A DNA stretch of 64,000 nt from CAZJHX01 sp964545715 (GTDB lineage: Bacteria > Myxococcota_A > UBA9042 > GCA-2863065): positions 18,002 to 82,001 of the forward strand of contig CAZJHX010000025.1 in assembly GCA_964545715.1 (NCBI GenBank), given 5' to 3'. Below, in pieces: positions 42,469 through 53,300 of this stretch. The notes under the pieces are model-generated. The model searched no databases. It was not told the origin of the DNA and was given only the letters and a program-made list of their open reading frames with translations. Within the stretch, counting starts at the first letter, position 1. Each line of letters starts with the position of its first letter. The position numbers were made by a program, and so were the translations under genes.

Positions 42469-45267
42469 CTAAAAGAACGGGATCAAAAAGCGCTTGAGGC
42501 GGTCCACCAGGTCCTCGACGGCCTGAACATCCTGCAGCGCCGGACCCGGGATCACGTAGCGCGCGGTCTTGTTGCGCCCCACGGGCCGCGTCTCCAGCGT
42601 CACCAGCTTGTCGTCTTTGAATAGCATCACTGCATTGGCAAAGACCACGCTGGAGACCGCCTCCTTGGAGGTCAATTCGCCCTGGCGCCACAACCTGTCG
42701 CCCAGTGACTGCAGGCGCTTGTAGTGGTCTTTGGCGACGATCGGCTCATCCAGGGTCAACAGCCCGCGCGCCGCCACGTAATAGCCCTCGACCACCGGCA
42801 GCGTGAGGTTCGCCAGCAACCGCAGCGTCCGCATGCCCTGGTGAGACAGCACAACCTTCGCCGCGCGATCCGCCTGCAGCAGACCGGCCTCCTCAAACGC
42901 CTTGAGCGTGTCGACGTACTGCACGTCGAACGAGACCGAGGGCTCGAAGACGTACTCGGTCTTGAGCATGCGCGACAGGAAGTCCGTCTCGTTGCGCAGT
43001 CGGTCGCCCCACAGGTCATCCTCCCGCCAGCACCGCAGCAGCGTGCACGCCAGGATGCTCTCGGTCGCAAAGTGATGGACGATGTTGTTCTTGTAGTAGT
43101 CGAGCTCGATGCGCTTGTCGCCCGGCACCTGGTAGACGACGCCCGCGCCGTCTTCGTATTCGTTGATCGTCATGTGCTTCTTCTCGGCGAACAGCGACAC
43201 CGTCTCGTCAACCACGTCGCTGAGCGTCTCCCCAATCTCCAGCGCCAGGTCGGTCTCGCCGTCAAAGGCGGCCAACGCCGCAGACAGCGAGCTGGTGGAC
43301 GTACCACGGGTCCGCTCCAGCGCCACCCGGTTGGCGGCCAGCGCGGTCGTCAGCGCCGACGCCATCGGCCCATCGCAGTGCATGATGTAGTCGATCACCG
43401 CACCCACGCGACGCAGCAGCGACTCCCGCGAGATCCCCCGCCGCGGGTTGCCCAGCAGCGCCAGCGCCACCACGGACGACGGTGTGGCCACCGTGGCGCG
43501 ATTGATGCCGCCCAGAATCTCGTACCCCAGCCGCTTGATGATGAGCCGCCGGTGAGCGTCGTCCTCGAAGCCGGCCTCCAGATCCACGCCCATCGCCTCC
43601 AGGAAGTCGCGCAGGCTGAACGGCTTGGGGAAGTTCAGATACACGCGGCCAAAGCGCTCGGTCAGAACGCTGGCTGCCCCGACGAGCTGGCCCAGGTTCT
43701 CCCGCTCCTTGCTGGCGCCGCTCAGCTCGCGCGCGTAGCCCTCCGCCTCCACGATCTTCTCGTAGCCGATCGCCGCCGGCACAATGCTCAGGTCGTGCAC
43801 GTGGCCCTCGACCACCGCGCTCACAACGTGTCCCAGCAACCCAAAGCGCGGCGACAGCACCTTGCCTGTGCGCGACCGGCCGCCCTCGACAAAAAACTCC
43901 ATCGAGTAGCCGGTCTTGGCCAGCTTGTGCACGTACGTCTTGAAGCTGTCCGCGTAGACCGGGTTCTGCTTGAAGGACCGGCGCAGAAAGAACGCGCCGC
44001 CGCGCCGGAAGATGTGTCCCAGCGGCCAGAAGTTGAGGTTATCGCCGGCGGCGATGTGCGGCGGTACGAGCCCGTGCGCGTAGAAGATATAGCTGATCAG
44101 CAGGTAGTCCAGGTGGCTCTTGTGCGACGGCAGGATCACCAACGGCGCCCGCTTGGCCGCCTCCCGCACGTCGCTCAGGCCGGTGGTCTCGATGCCGGCG
44201 TAGATGCGGCTGAAGATCCAGGTCAGGACGATGCAGAGCGCCTCGATGTAGCTCAGCTTGAAGTCGGTCGCGATCTCCTTGAGATAGCCCCTGGCCTCCT
44301 CCTGGATCACGTCGACGGACCGCTCCTCAGTCACGGCAAGCTCGGAGAGCCGCGCGCGGAAGGGCTCCTGGCGCATGATCTCGTCCACGATGTCTGTCGC
44401 GCGACGGAGCACCGGCCCCTTGACCACCTTGCGCACCAGGCGGAAGTCCTGGTTCAGCGCCCACCGAATCTTCTGACCGATCTTGTCCAGACGGCCGAGA
44501 TGCTCGTTCTCGGCCGTGAATTCGCGGACGTTGACCGGCTCGCCGACGGTCACCAGCGACCGCTTGTAGTTGCCCAGAAAGTTCACGATCTTGCGCATGC
44601 GCCCGGGCGCGTCCGGGTCGCCGAAGACACGGTCCATGATCCCGCGCCGGAACGAGCCGGGCGCGCGCTCCCACACCAGCAGCACCGGGACCAGGAAGAT
44701 CGGCCGGTCCATGGCCTGCTGCGCCTGCAGCACATCCCTCAGCGGGTCCTGCTCAAACTCCCCCCACCACGGCAACAGCGTGCGCGCTTTGCGCAGAAAC
44801 AGGACGATGGCGCGGCCCTGCATCGGCGCGTTGTGCACGATGTCGCGCTCGGTCTTGCTCTTACGCCGTCCGAAGATGCGACGGATCAGGCTTGCCGTCA
44901 TCGCGGCCAGCGTGCGGAACGGCCACATGCGCATGCCCGTCCCGAAAACCGCCAGCGGCAGCCCTTTGCGCAGGAAAGCCCAGTTGAAATAGAGGTAGTC
45001 CAACAGGCTCTGGCTGGGCATCACGTAGATGACGACGCCCTCGCGCTGACGGTCCCGGATCTTCTCGACCTCTTCGTCGTCGAACGTGACCCGGCGGAAG
45101 AACAGCGCCCCTAGAAGCCGCAGCAGGATGCCGGGCTTCTTGACCATCATCGTGGGGTTGCGGACGTCGTAGAACTGCCGGCCAACCCGCGCGAGGAATG
45201 ACTCCTGCGGCCCGGCTGATATCGGCGTTTCTGACGACTCGTCTGTCGACGTCGGATCGACGGTCAA
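42469..45267 (-). CDS. plsB: Glycerol-3-phosphate 1-O-acyltransferase (PlsB family)
   Basis: 932 residues from a TTG at 45267 with GGAGG 6 bases upstream. The longer open frame upstream is antisense to the next gene and was rejected. The acyltransferase motif LPSHKSHLDYLL carries His382 and Asp387 (HX4D). It is followed by AAGDNLNFWPLG, the FFVEGGRSRTGK motif and VPAAIGYEKIVE, the four blocks of PlsB-type enzymes. It acylates sn-glycerol-3-phosphate at the membrane in phospholipid synthesis. It is about 125 residues longer than E. coli PlsB. The N-terminal ~80 residues contain a hydrophobic LLRLLGALFFRR segment. Confidence 0.9.
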   Translation of the reverse strand: MTVDPTSTDESSETPISAGPQESFLARVGRQFYDVRNPTMMVKKPGILLRLLGALFFRRVTFDDEEVEKIRDRQREGVVIYVMPSQSLLDYLYFNWAFLRKGLPLAVFGTGMRMWPFRTLAAMTASLIRRIFGRRKSKTERDIVHNAPMQGRAIVLFLRKARTLLPWWGEFEQDPLRDVLQAQQAMDRPIFLVPVLLVWERAPGSFRRGIMDRVFGDPDAPGRMRKIVNFLGNYKRSLVTVGEPVNVREFTAENEHLGRLDKIGQKIRWALNQDFRLVRKVVKGPVLRRATDIVDEIMRQEPFRARLSELAVTEERSVDVIQEEARGYLKEIATDFKLSYIEALCIVLTWIFSRIYAGIETTGLSDVREAAKRAPLVILPSHKSHLDYLLISYIFYAHGLVPPHIAAGDNLNFWPLGHIFRRGGAFFLRRSFKQNPVYADSFKTYVHKLAKTGYSMEFFVEGGRSRTGKVLSPRFGLLGHVVSAVVEGHVHDLSIVPAAIGYEKIVEAEGYARELSGASKERENLGQLVGAASVLTERFGRVYLNFPKPFSLRDFLEAMGVDLEAGFEDDAHRRLIIKRLGYEILGGINRATVATPSSVVALALLGNPRRGISRESLLRRVGAVIDYIMHCDGPMASALTTALAANRVALERTRGTSTSSLSAALAAFDGETDLALEIGETLSDVVDETVSLFAEKKHMTINEYEDGAGVVYQVPGDKRIELDYYKNNIVHHFATESILACTLLRCWREDDLWGDRLRNETDFLSRMLKTEYVFEPSVSFDVQYVDTLKAFEEAGLLQADRAAKVVLSHQGMRTLRLLANLTLPVVEGYYVAARGLLTLDEPIVAKDHYKRLQSLGDRLWRQGELTSKEAVSSVVFANAVMLFKDDKLVTLETRPVGRNKTARYVIPGPALQDVQAVEDLVDRLKRFLIPFF

Positions 45268-45307
45268 AACATGCCTCCGCGCCGGTGGCCACGGCGCTGA
45301 CTCGCAG

Positions 45308-45317
45308 ACTATATGGT
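45308..45317. promoter_or_regulatory. Overlapping divergent -10 elements (ACTATATGGT)
   Basis: The minus strand reads TATAGT (complement of 45308-45313) toward plsB. The plus strand reads TATGGT (45312-45317) toward the ModA-like/Kelch lipoprotein gene. Both -10s overlap by two bases, as in the TATTATA region at 41750. The -35 sequences are weak. Confidence 0.35.
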
Positions 45318-47064
45318 AACGTGCGCGACCGTGTTTGCGCGAATTACAATGCTGCTGCTGATTTCCACGGTCCTGGGCTGCCAGAAGCCGCACAAGAAGG
45401 AGGCTCCCGCGGCAGACCCGCCGGCGCCGACCTCCGCGCCCACCCAGGCGACCACGCCGCCACCCATCCAAGCGCCCACGCCGGACCCGGTGGCGACCGA
45501 TCGTCCGCCGGCGCCCGGAGGCGAAACGACGCTGCACGTGTATACGCAGCAGCGGCTGCACAGCGCGGTCAAGGAGCTGGCCCGAAAGTACAAGGAGACG
45601 CAGGACGGCCTCGACATCGTGGTCCGCTCGGCCGGGCTGCACGAGGCGCTGCGCAGCATGGGCGAAGACGGCGGCGACGTCGTGGTGGTCGAGGGCTACA
45701 CGGCCCTTGCGGTCGTCCAGGCGGCGGGCGTGGTCAGCACCGCCGACGTCCGCACACCGACGTATCTGCCCATTACGGTCACGGTAGCCGGTCCCAAAGC
45801 GGACAAGGTCAAAGCGCTGGCAGACCTGGACACAGCCGGCTTCAAGCTCGGTATCGCCGACCCCCAGCGCAGTACTGGCGCAGAGGCCGCGCGCCGACTG
45901 ATCCGGCGAGCGGGCTTCACGGGTAAGTTTCAAGAGCGGGTCCTGCCGTCCGGCGCCGCGACCGCGCTCAAGGACGGGACTGTCGACGCGTTCATCGGCT
46001 GGGGCCGCGCCGGAGCGGGCGTGCCGTTGACCGTGCCGGTCGGCCTACGAGAGCACCTCCCGGTCCCGGCGGCGGTCACAACCATCACGAAGCATGGCGA
46101 CCAGGCCCGCGCCTTCTTGGCCTTCCTCGTCTCCGAGGACGCACAGCGCGTCTGGGAGGCCGCGGGGACGTCGCCTACCCCGGCAAGAGCCGCTCCCATC
46201 CTGCCGACGCTGCTTCCGATCCGCCTGCCCCAACCCCGCCGCAATGCCGGCGCCGTCATCGTCGGTGAGCGCGTCCTGTTGGCCGGCGGAGAGTCGGCGG
46301 GGGAGCTGCTGAAGGCGCTGACCTGGCTGGACCCCGGCCAGATGCGGGTGCACGACTCCAACGCCACGCTGCGCGCCGGTCTCGAGGGCGCGGCCGTGGA
46401 GCACGTCACGGGCAGCGGACACGTGATCATCGCCGGCGGACGCACAGCTGCGGGCCCTGTGCGGGAGATTCAGCGTTACGACATCGCCGCGGATCAGGTG
46501 GAGCTGCTCACCATCGAGCTGCCCCTGCCGCAATGGGGCGCGGCATCCGCGATCGCGGGCCAGGTCATCTACACGTTTGGAGGCCGAGGCAAGGCCGATG
46601 CGCTGCTGGATGTGGTCTGCCGCGTCGACATGGCCACCGGCGAGGTCTCTGAGTTGAAGGGGCTGCCCGCGCCTGTCACCGAGCTCGCGGCCGCCTCCGG
46701 TCCCGGCGACGCCGTGTGGCTTTTCGGCGGACACAACCAGCAGGGCCCGACCAGCGAGATTCTGGAGTTCGATCCGGCCACAGGCACTACCAAAGTGCAT
46801 ACCTACCGGCTGACCGAACCCCTGGCGGGCGCCGTCGTCACCCGCTGGGAGGACGGCTGGCTGATCGCCGGAGGCCGCACCCACAACGGCCCACGAGATC
46901 GCATCGAGCTGCTGGCTGCCGACGGCGCCGCAAAGCGCCTGAGCGACCGCCTGCCGTACCCGATTACCTCGGCGACCGGGCTCGCCCTGCGCAACAAGCT
47001 GCTGATCATGGGCGGCCTCTCCGACACCCGCGTCGAGGCTCGCATCGTCCGGTTCCCTTACTAG
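45313..47064 (+). CDS. Lipoprotein fusing a substrate-binding-like domain to Kelch repeats
   Basis: 583 residues from the ATG at 45313; a GTG at 45331 also gives a good signal (VFARITMLLLISTVLGC) and fits the promoter better. After a Pro/Thr linker, residues ~70-300 resemble a periplasmic binding protein of the molybdate/extracellular solute class (TTLHVYTQQRLHSAVKELA, GDVVVVEGYTALAVV, FIGWGRAGAGV). Residues ~310-583 contain Kelch-like units (VIIAGGRTAAGP, IYTFGGRGKAD, LFGGHNQQGP, LIAGGRTHNGP). ModA-like domains bind oxyanions, but the ligand residues cannot be confirmed here. No ABC permease or ATPase is nearby, so a sensor or surface-binding role is likelier than transport. Confidence 0.72.
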   Translation: MVTCATVFARITMLLLISTVLGCQKPHKKEAPAADPPAPTSAPTQATTPPPIQAPTPDPVATDRPPAPGGETTLHVYTQQRLHSAVKELARKYKETQDGLDIVVRSAGLHEALRSMGEDGGDVVVVEGYTALAVVQAAGVVSTADVRTPTYLPITVTVAGPKADKVKALADLDTAGFKLGIADPQRSTGAEAARRLIRRAGFTGKFQERVLPSGAATALKDGTVDAFIGWGRAGAGVPLTVPVGLREHLPVPAAVTTITKHGDQARAFLAFLVSEDAQRVWEAAGTSPTPARAAPILPTLLPIRLPQPRRNAGAVIVGERVLLAGGESAGELLKALTWLDPGQMRVHDSNATLRAGLEGAAVEHVTGSGHVIIAGGRTAAGPVREIQRYDIAADQVELLTIELPLPQWGAASAIAGQVIYTFGGRGKADALLDVVCRVDMATGEVSELKGLPAPVTELAAASGPGDAVWLFGGHNQQGPTSEILEFDPATGTTKVHTYRLTEPLAGAVVTRWEDGWLIAGGRTHNGPRDRIELLAADGAAKRLSDRLPYPITSATGLALRNKLLIMGGLSDTRVEARIVRFPY

Positions 47065-47130
47065 AATTCAGTAGATCTTTGGCGGCTCGCCATATATATG
47101 TGCGCCGCTTTTAAGGTGAGGTTGACCACA

Positions 47131-50100
47131 ATGCGCAAGCTGACTCTGCTTTCTGCTGTCTTTGCCCTGATGATTTGGAACGGTTGCAGTGACTCCGATG
47201 TCGGCGGGCGCGATAAGGGCGGCTCCATCATCGTCGAGACCGTCGTTCTGCCGCAGATCGTCGTCACCGGCCAGACGGTCACCGTCTCGTGCCCCGTGCT
47301 GGACGAGCTGGGCAACGTTCAGGACCGCCCCACCAACATCGCGATCGACCCGCCGGTCGCGCTCATCGGTAGCCAATTCACGCCGACGCAGGCCGGTCAC
47401 CACCAGGTCACATGCGCCCTGGCGGACGGCTCGGTGACCGACGTATCGCCGGCGATCGTCTACGTGATCGGCCCCGATGACGTCGACAAGGTCGTTGTGG
47501 ACACCCTGCTGTCCAAGGGCGAGGCCGCCATCGACGAGCCCGTCACGGCCAGCTGCAACGTCGCCTTTGACGGCGCCATCCTGGACGGCATCGTCACCGA
47601 GGTGACCTCCGACCCGTCGGCCGGGATCACCATCGACGACCACACGCTGACCGGCCATATCGACAGCGACTTCCAGATCGCGTGCGTCGTGCCCAACACG
47701 GCGTTCATCGATGACACTCCGGCGCGCCTGGTGGTCGGCGAGGGCAGCGGTCAGCCCGCCCGCGTCACCACGTCGCTGGACAAGCACACCATCGCCGCCG
47801 GCGAGACCGCCCAGGTCACCTGCACCGTCACCACCGAAGCCGGCAAGGTCCTGCAGCTCACCACCATCGTCGACACCCCGCCCGGCGTGGGCATCACCGG
47901 CCACACGCTCACCGGCCAGCAGGTCGGCGAGCACGAGATCACCTGCCGCCTGTCGGGCGAGACCCAGGTCGAGCTGCTTCCCGAGACCCTGACGGTCACT
48001 CCCGGCGCGCCCGTGAGCGTCGAGGCCTGGGCCGACCCGATCAAGAACGTCTACAAGCCCGGCGACCAGGTCACCATCGTGTGGCAGGGCATCGACGCCT
48101 TTGAGAACCCGATCCCGGCCCCCGCAGGCAAGGTCACCGCGCCGTCGGTGGGTCTGGCCAAGCTGGACGTGGCCAAATACGAGCTGCTGGACGACGGCTA
48201 TTACACCTTTACGGTCACCCTGGACGCGGGACCCAAGACCGACGTGGAGATCACCGTGGACGGCAGCGGTCCGGTCATCACGATCAACAGCCCCGAGCGC
48301 GGTCAGACCCTTGACGGCGACGGCCAGGTTGTCGCCACCGGCAGCGTGCACGACGTCTTCGGCGGCGTGCAGGAGCTCAAGGTCAACGGCTTCATCGTCT
48401 CGGTCGATGAGACCGGCAACTGGAAGTTCAACGTCGCGTCCTCGCACGGCATGAACGCGCTGGTCGTCACGGCCATCGACAAGCACGACAACGAGACCTC
48501 GGTAAACCGCGGCTGGTACTACTCCAGCACGTACATCACGGCTGACAAGGCCGACCCCGACGCCGCGTGGCTGCCCAACACCGTCCGCGTGTGGATGAGC
48601 CAGGAGATCATCGACGACGGCGACCACACCGAGGCCAAGGTCGACGATCTGGCGCACCTGCTGGAGCTGCTGATGGACAACGTGGACTTCGGCGAGATGC
48701 TCGGCAAGCCGGTCCTGTTCGAGCAGGTCACGCCGGGCGTGGTCAACCAGCCCAACTTCCTGGGTCTGGGCGCCGACCTGGTCGGTGACATGAAGATGTG
48801 GGCCGAGGTCGACCAGGTCATCTTCGGCGACACGACGCTGAGCTTGAAGTCGCGCGACGGCGGCATCGACATGGACGCCCACTTCATCCCGGACGCCGAG
48901 GGCAACCCGGGCATGACGGTGCAGATCAAGGTGTACGTACAGCTGACGCTGACGGCCACGGCGTACTTCGACATCGACGGCCAGATCGGCGTGCCGGTCA
49001 CCGCGGAGATCCTCCCGCCGCCGACCGTGACGACGACCTCCATCGGCCTGGTGCAGGACATCGACCTGGACACCAGCTTCGACATCTCGCAGGCGCCCGG
49101 TGAGGAGCTGAGCGTAGTGGGCAAAGAGCTGAAGGTCGTGTCCAACGGCTGGGACCTGTCCCCGCTGGCCGCCGCAGATGTGAACCTGGGCACCGTGACC
49201 TTCTTCGCGGAGCTGCCCTTCATCGGGAAGATCAAAGTGGGCGAGATCGCGCTGGGCACCGTAGACCTGACCGGCCTGGTGTCGGGCCTCAACGGCATCT
49301 TCAGCGCGCTGAGCGGCGTGATCCTCGACAACGCGCTGGACCTCGCGGCCGCCGTCCTGGAGCCGTTCATCGCGGTGGTCGGGGGCGACGCGCTGGAGAT
49401 GGCGCTGAAGTCGCTGGAGATCGAGCAGACCATCGCCATGCCGCAGCTGGTCGACGGTCAGCCCGCCGCCGAGATCGACGTGGCGGCCAAGCTGGCCCAG
49501 GTGCAGTTCACCGCCGCCGGCGCCACGCTGGGGCTCGACGGGCGCGCCATCTCAAACAAGGTCATCGACCGCAACCCGCTGGGCTCGATTCTGCGCGACG
49601 GCTGCCTGGGCGTGGACAACAACGTGTACGCCCTGCCCAAGACCGGCAAGATGGAGTTTGCGCTGGCGCTGGACCTCATGAACGAGGTGCTCTTCTCCTT
49701 CTGGTGGAACGGCGGCCTCAACATGACGCTGGACGCCAACCAGCTGGAGTCCGCGTCGGACCTGGCGCTGAACAAGGCCGAGCTGACCCTGAACCCGCTG
49801 CTGCCGCCCATCCTGGACGACTGCAACAGCAAGGGTACGCTGAAGATGCAGATCGCCGACGCCCACCTGGACGTGGACGTGCTGCTGGGCGACCTGCCCA
49901 TTACGTTCAAAGCCTGGCTCACCGCCGAGGCGGATATCGGCATCGCTGCGCAGGACGGCAACGTCGGCGTGGTGATCAACGGCATCAGCAAGTTTGAGCT
50001 GGAGATGTACGACGTACAAGGCCCGTTCAAGGGCAACGAGGGGCTGCTGTCCAACTTCATCGAAGACGTGCTGCTCAAGGAGCTGCTGGGCGCCCTGACC

Positions 50101-50247
50101 GACAGCGCGCTGGGCTCGTTCCCGATGCCCGAGTTCAACATCGGCGGCCTGGTCCCCGGTCTTGGCGAGGACGTCAAGCTGGGCCTGGACGGGATCGTCA
50201 TCAAGAAGAGCGCCGGCTTCCTGCAGATCGAGGGCCAGCTCAACTAG
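47131..50247 (+). CDS. Large Ig-like repeat lipoprotein
   Basis: 1038 residues. The ATG at 47131 has GGTGAGG upstream, and the signal peptide ends MIWNGC as the lipobox. The first ~450 residues are successive Ig-like strands with Thr/Val-rich edges (GQTVTVSCPVLD, AAIDEPVTASCNV, GETAQVTCTVTT). A later domain has PGDQVTIVWQGIDAF and a VHDVFGGVQELKVNGFIV region. The last ~450 residues lack clear repeats, with LLELLMDNVDFGEMLGK and many amphipathic segments. No enzyme motif is visible. It is followed, after a promoter-like region, by another large lipoprotein. Surface display or envelope structure is likely. Confidence 0.75.
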   Translation: MRKLTLLSAVFALMIWNGCSDSDVGGRDKGGSIIVETVVLPQIVVTGQTVTVSCPVLDELGNVQDRPTNIAIDPPVALIGSQFTPTQAGHHQVTCALADGSVTDVSPAIVYVIGPDDVDKVVVDTLLSKGEAAIDEPVTASCNVAFDGAILDGIVTEVTSDPSAGITIDDHTLTGHIDSDFQIACVVPNTAFIDDTPARLVVGEGSGQPARVTTSLDKHTIAAGETAQVTCTVTTEAGKVLQLTTIVDTPPGVGITGHTLTGQQVGEHEITCRLSGETQVELLPETLTVTPGAPVSVEAWADPIKNVYKPGDQVTIVWQGIDAFENPIPAPAGKVTAPSVGLAKLDVAKYELLDDGYYTFTVTLDAGPKTDVEITVDGSGPVITINSPERGQTLDGDGQVVATGSVHDVFGGVQELKVNGFIVSVDETGNWKFNVASSHGMNALVVTAIDKHDNETSVNRGWYYSSTYITADKADPDAAWLPNTVRVWMSQEIIDDGDHTEAKVDDLAHLLELLMDNVDFGEMLGKPVLFEQVTPGVVNQPNFLGLGADLVGDMKMWAEVDQVIFGDTTLSLKSRDGGIDMDAHFIPDAEGNPGMTVQIKVYVQLTLTATAYFDIDGQIGVPVTAEILPPPTVTTTSIGLVQDIDLDTSFDISQAPGEELSVVGKELKVVSNGWDLSPLAAADVNLGTVTFFAELPFIGKIKVGEIALGTVDLTGLVSGLNGIFSALSGVILDNALDLAAAVLEPFIAVVGGDALEMALKSLEIEQTIAMPQLVDGQPAAEIDVAAKLAQVQFTAAGATLGLDGRAISNKVIDRNPLGSILRDGCLGVDNNVYALPKTGKMEFALALDLMNEVLFSFWWNGGLNMTLDANQLESASDLALNKAELTLNPLLPPILDDCNSKGTLKMQIADAHLDVDVLLGDLPITFKAWLTAEADIGIAAQDGNVGVVINGISKFELEMYDVQGPFKGNEGLLSNFIEDVLLKELLGALTDSALGSFPMPEFNIGGLVPGLGEDVKLGLDGIVIKKSAGFLQIEGQLN

Positions 50248-50263
50248 CCAGACCAGTCAGACA

Positions 50264-50322
50264 TTGACGCACAGGGTCCCGATCAGTAGCCTGAATAGGC
50301 GCTCACCCTGACCCGGGACCCT
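50264..50322 (+). promoter_or_regulatory. Promoter TTGACG-N17-TAGCCT with flanking inverted repeat
   Basis: TTGACG (50264-50269), a 17-base spacer and TAGCCT (50287-50292) lead into the gene at 50325. A 9-base inverted repeat, AGGGTCCCG (50273-50281, inside the promoter spacer) and CGGGACCCT (50314-50322, just before the GTG), brackets the start region. It could be an operator or an RNA structure affecting initiation. Confidence 0.45.
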
Positions 50323-50324
50323 CT

Positions 50325-53300
50325 GTGCTGAAACGGCTGTTCTCCCTGATTTGCGTGCTCCTTCTGTTGCTGCTGGCCGGCTGCAACCTCCCGGATATCG
50401 AAGACTTTATCGAGCCCGAGCCCGAACCTGAGCCCCCGGTTCAGCAGGTGCTGGAGCCCACGCCTGTGGCGGTCGGCTTCGTCATCACCCAGGTCATTCC
50501 CGACCGCGGCAAGCCCAAGGGTCTGGAGCTGATCGAGATCCGCGGCGGTGGGTTTCGCGATACGTCGCGCGTCTTCTTCGGCGGCAGTGAGGCGCTGGAT
50601 GTGACGGTCACCAGCGAGGGCCGCATCTTTGTCATGTCGCCACCGCACAGCCCGGCGCGTGTGCCCGTGCGGGTCGTCAACATCGACAACACGGAGGCGG
50701 AGGCCGAGAAGGGCTTCCTGTACTTCACCGACATCGTCATCGACCAGATCGTCCCGCCGGAGGGGCCGGCGACGGGCGGCGTCCCAATCGAGCTGCGCGG
50801 CGGTGGATTTGTCGGCACAGAGGCCGTGTATTTCGACGGGCAGCAGGCGCTGGACGTGACGGTGATCGACGACGAGACGCTGCTGTGCATCCTGCCCGGC
50901 CATCCGGTCGGGCGGGCCACCGTGCACGTGGCATCGGCGGGAGGCGTCGGCCGATTGGTCAAGGGCTTCAACTACTTTGCGCCACCGCGTGTCAGCGGCT
51001 TCTCACCGCTGGCGGCCCCGTCCACGGGCGGCGGCACCCTGGCGCTTGCGGGCACCGGCCTGGTCGAAGGCGCGTCGGTCATGGTTGGGGGCAGCCCCGC
51101 CGAGCCATTGGCGACGACCCCGGACGGCCGCCAGATCGTGGTGCGCATCCCGCCGGGAGAGCCGGGTCCGGCCGACCTGTCGGTGACAACACAGTACGGC
51201 GCGGTGGAGCTGGACGGGGCGTTTACGTACCTCAGCCCGGACGGCGCACGCGCGCTGCTGAACGTGTGGCCGTCAAGCGGCCCGGCGAGCGGCGGGGGCG
51301 AGATCATGCTGGTCGCCCAGGGGCTGGAGGAGGGGCTCAGCGTCTCCGTGACGATCGGCGGCGTGCAGGTCCCTGTCGAGGCCGTCCTGCCCAAGCAGCA
51401 CACGGTTCTGACCACCGCGCCGGCCGGAGTACCCGGTGAGGCGGTGGACATCACGCTGACGATCGCGGGCTCATCCTCCACGCTTCATGGCGCCTACCTG
51501 TACACGCCCACTTTGAACATCACCTCGATCACGCCGTCGTCAGGTCCCGTCGAGGGCGACACGCAGGTGATCATTCGTGGAGAGGGGCTGAGCGCCGACA
51601 TGGAGGTCTTCATCGGCGCGCTGCCGGCGACGGACCTGGAGTTCACAAATCCGACGGAGCTGCGCGCCAGGACGCCGCTGGGCAGTCCCGGTTATGCCGA
51701 CGTACGCGTGCAGCTGGGCGACTTGTCGGCGACGCTGGCGGACGGCTTCTCGTATGTCGCGGGGGAAACCGCCGTGCATATCGTGGTGCCGGATCATGGC
51801 GCCATCGCCGGCAACACCTGGGTGCGCATTTACGGGACGGATCTGCCGCCGTATCTGGACGTGCGCTTTGATGGGGTAGCCGCTCCGTATGTCGAGCGTC
51901 TATCGCCCAGCGAGGTAGCTGTCCGCACGCCGCGCGCGGACGAGATCGGCACGATCGACGTGCGCGTGGCCGCCGGCCCGACGCTGGACCAGACGGTCGA
52001 GCAGGCCTTCACGTACTTTGATCCGACCGCGCGCTGGGGCGGCACGTGGGGCGAGCCGATCGACGGCTCCCTGAACGTGACGGTGCTTGCGATCGGCAGC
52101 GACGATCCGGTCGACGGCGCCGTGGTCCTGATCGGCAACGAAGATCCGCCACACTACAAAGGCTATACGGATGACCGCGGGCAGGTCACGCTGAGCGGAC
52201 CGCACCTGGCCGGACGCATCGACGTGACGGCCGCCAAGTTCGGGTCCTCCGCGTCCAGCATCATGGACTTTGACGCCGAAAACGTGACGCTCTTCTTGAG
52301 CAACCCGGCCCCACCGTCGCCGGGTGACGGAACACCGCTGGAGCCGGGCAAGGCGCACGGCACCGTCAAGGGCATCGGCAAATACCTGGTGACCCCACCG
52401 TGGCCGTGCAGCGACGTCGACAACGCCCCACCGGGACACTGCGAGCCGTGCGAATCCGACGATGACTGCGGCGCCGCCGCCCCGGTCTGCACCCACACGG
52501 CCAGCCAGCCGGCCTTCTGCTCGACCACGTGCGACAGCGAGGCCACCCCAACAGGCTGCGCCGAGGACTTCAGGTGCATCCTATCGGCCGACAAAACCGA
52601 GCGTTGCGTGCCGCAACCCGGCGAGCTTCAGGCGCGCTGCTACGCGTCCAGCCCGAGCATCTTGAGCCCGCTACCGGTCTCCGACGAGAACAACACGCTG
52701 GATCTCATGGAGAAGCTCACGTTTGACCTGGAGAACCTGCGGCTGGGCGAGGTGGCGTTCTACTGCCTGGCCGGCGGCTTCCGGGTGTTTGCCGACGACA
52801 CCGAGAACGGGCGCCCGTCCTTCCGCCCCGTGGTGATGGGCGTCGCGCGGCACGTGTTTGTGCAGCCGGGCGTCGACCCGATCACGGAGCTCGAGAACGC
52901 GCCGACCGAGATCGAGATCGAGCTGAACATCCCGCTGAGCCGCGCCGTGAACGTGGTGGTGGGCGAGCAGCCACTGCGCCCGTCCAACGGCGGACCGCAC
53001 GCGACGACGGTCAACGCACACCTGGACCTGGGCAGCGACGGCTTCATTCCGCTGGCCTCTACCGCGCTGGAGCCGGACGCGCAGGATCTGCTGTTCGAGG
53101 GGCTGCCGCAGAGCCTGGTCGACGATCTGTACGACGCGACCTACGTCTTTCACGCTGCCGCCCGTAGCGACACCACGGACACCCTGCCCTCTTCGGAGGT
53201 GCTGCGCGCCAAGCTGGGCCAGCTGGACGACGGCAGCTATCTGCACCACAACGGCGCGGACTGGCAGGAAGAGGACAGCGGCTACGGCGGCGACGTGCTC

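Noticed and set aside
45268..45933. N-terminal extension of plsB to 45933
   Set aside because: It is antisense to the lipoprotein gene's first 200 codons; a TTG with GGAGG at 45267 explains the start.
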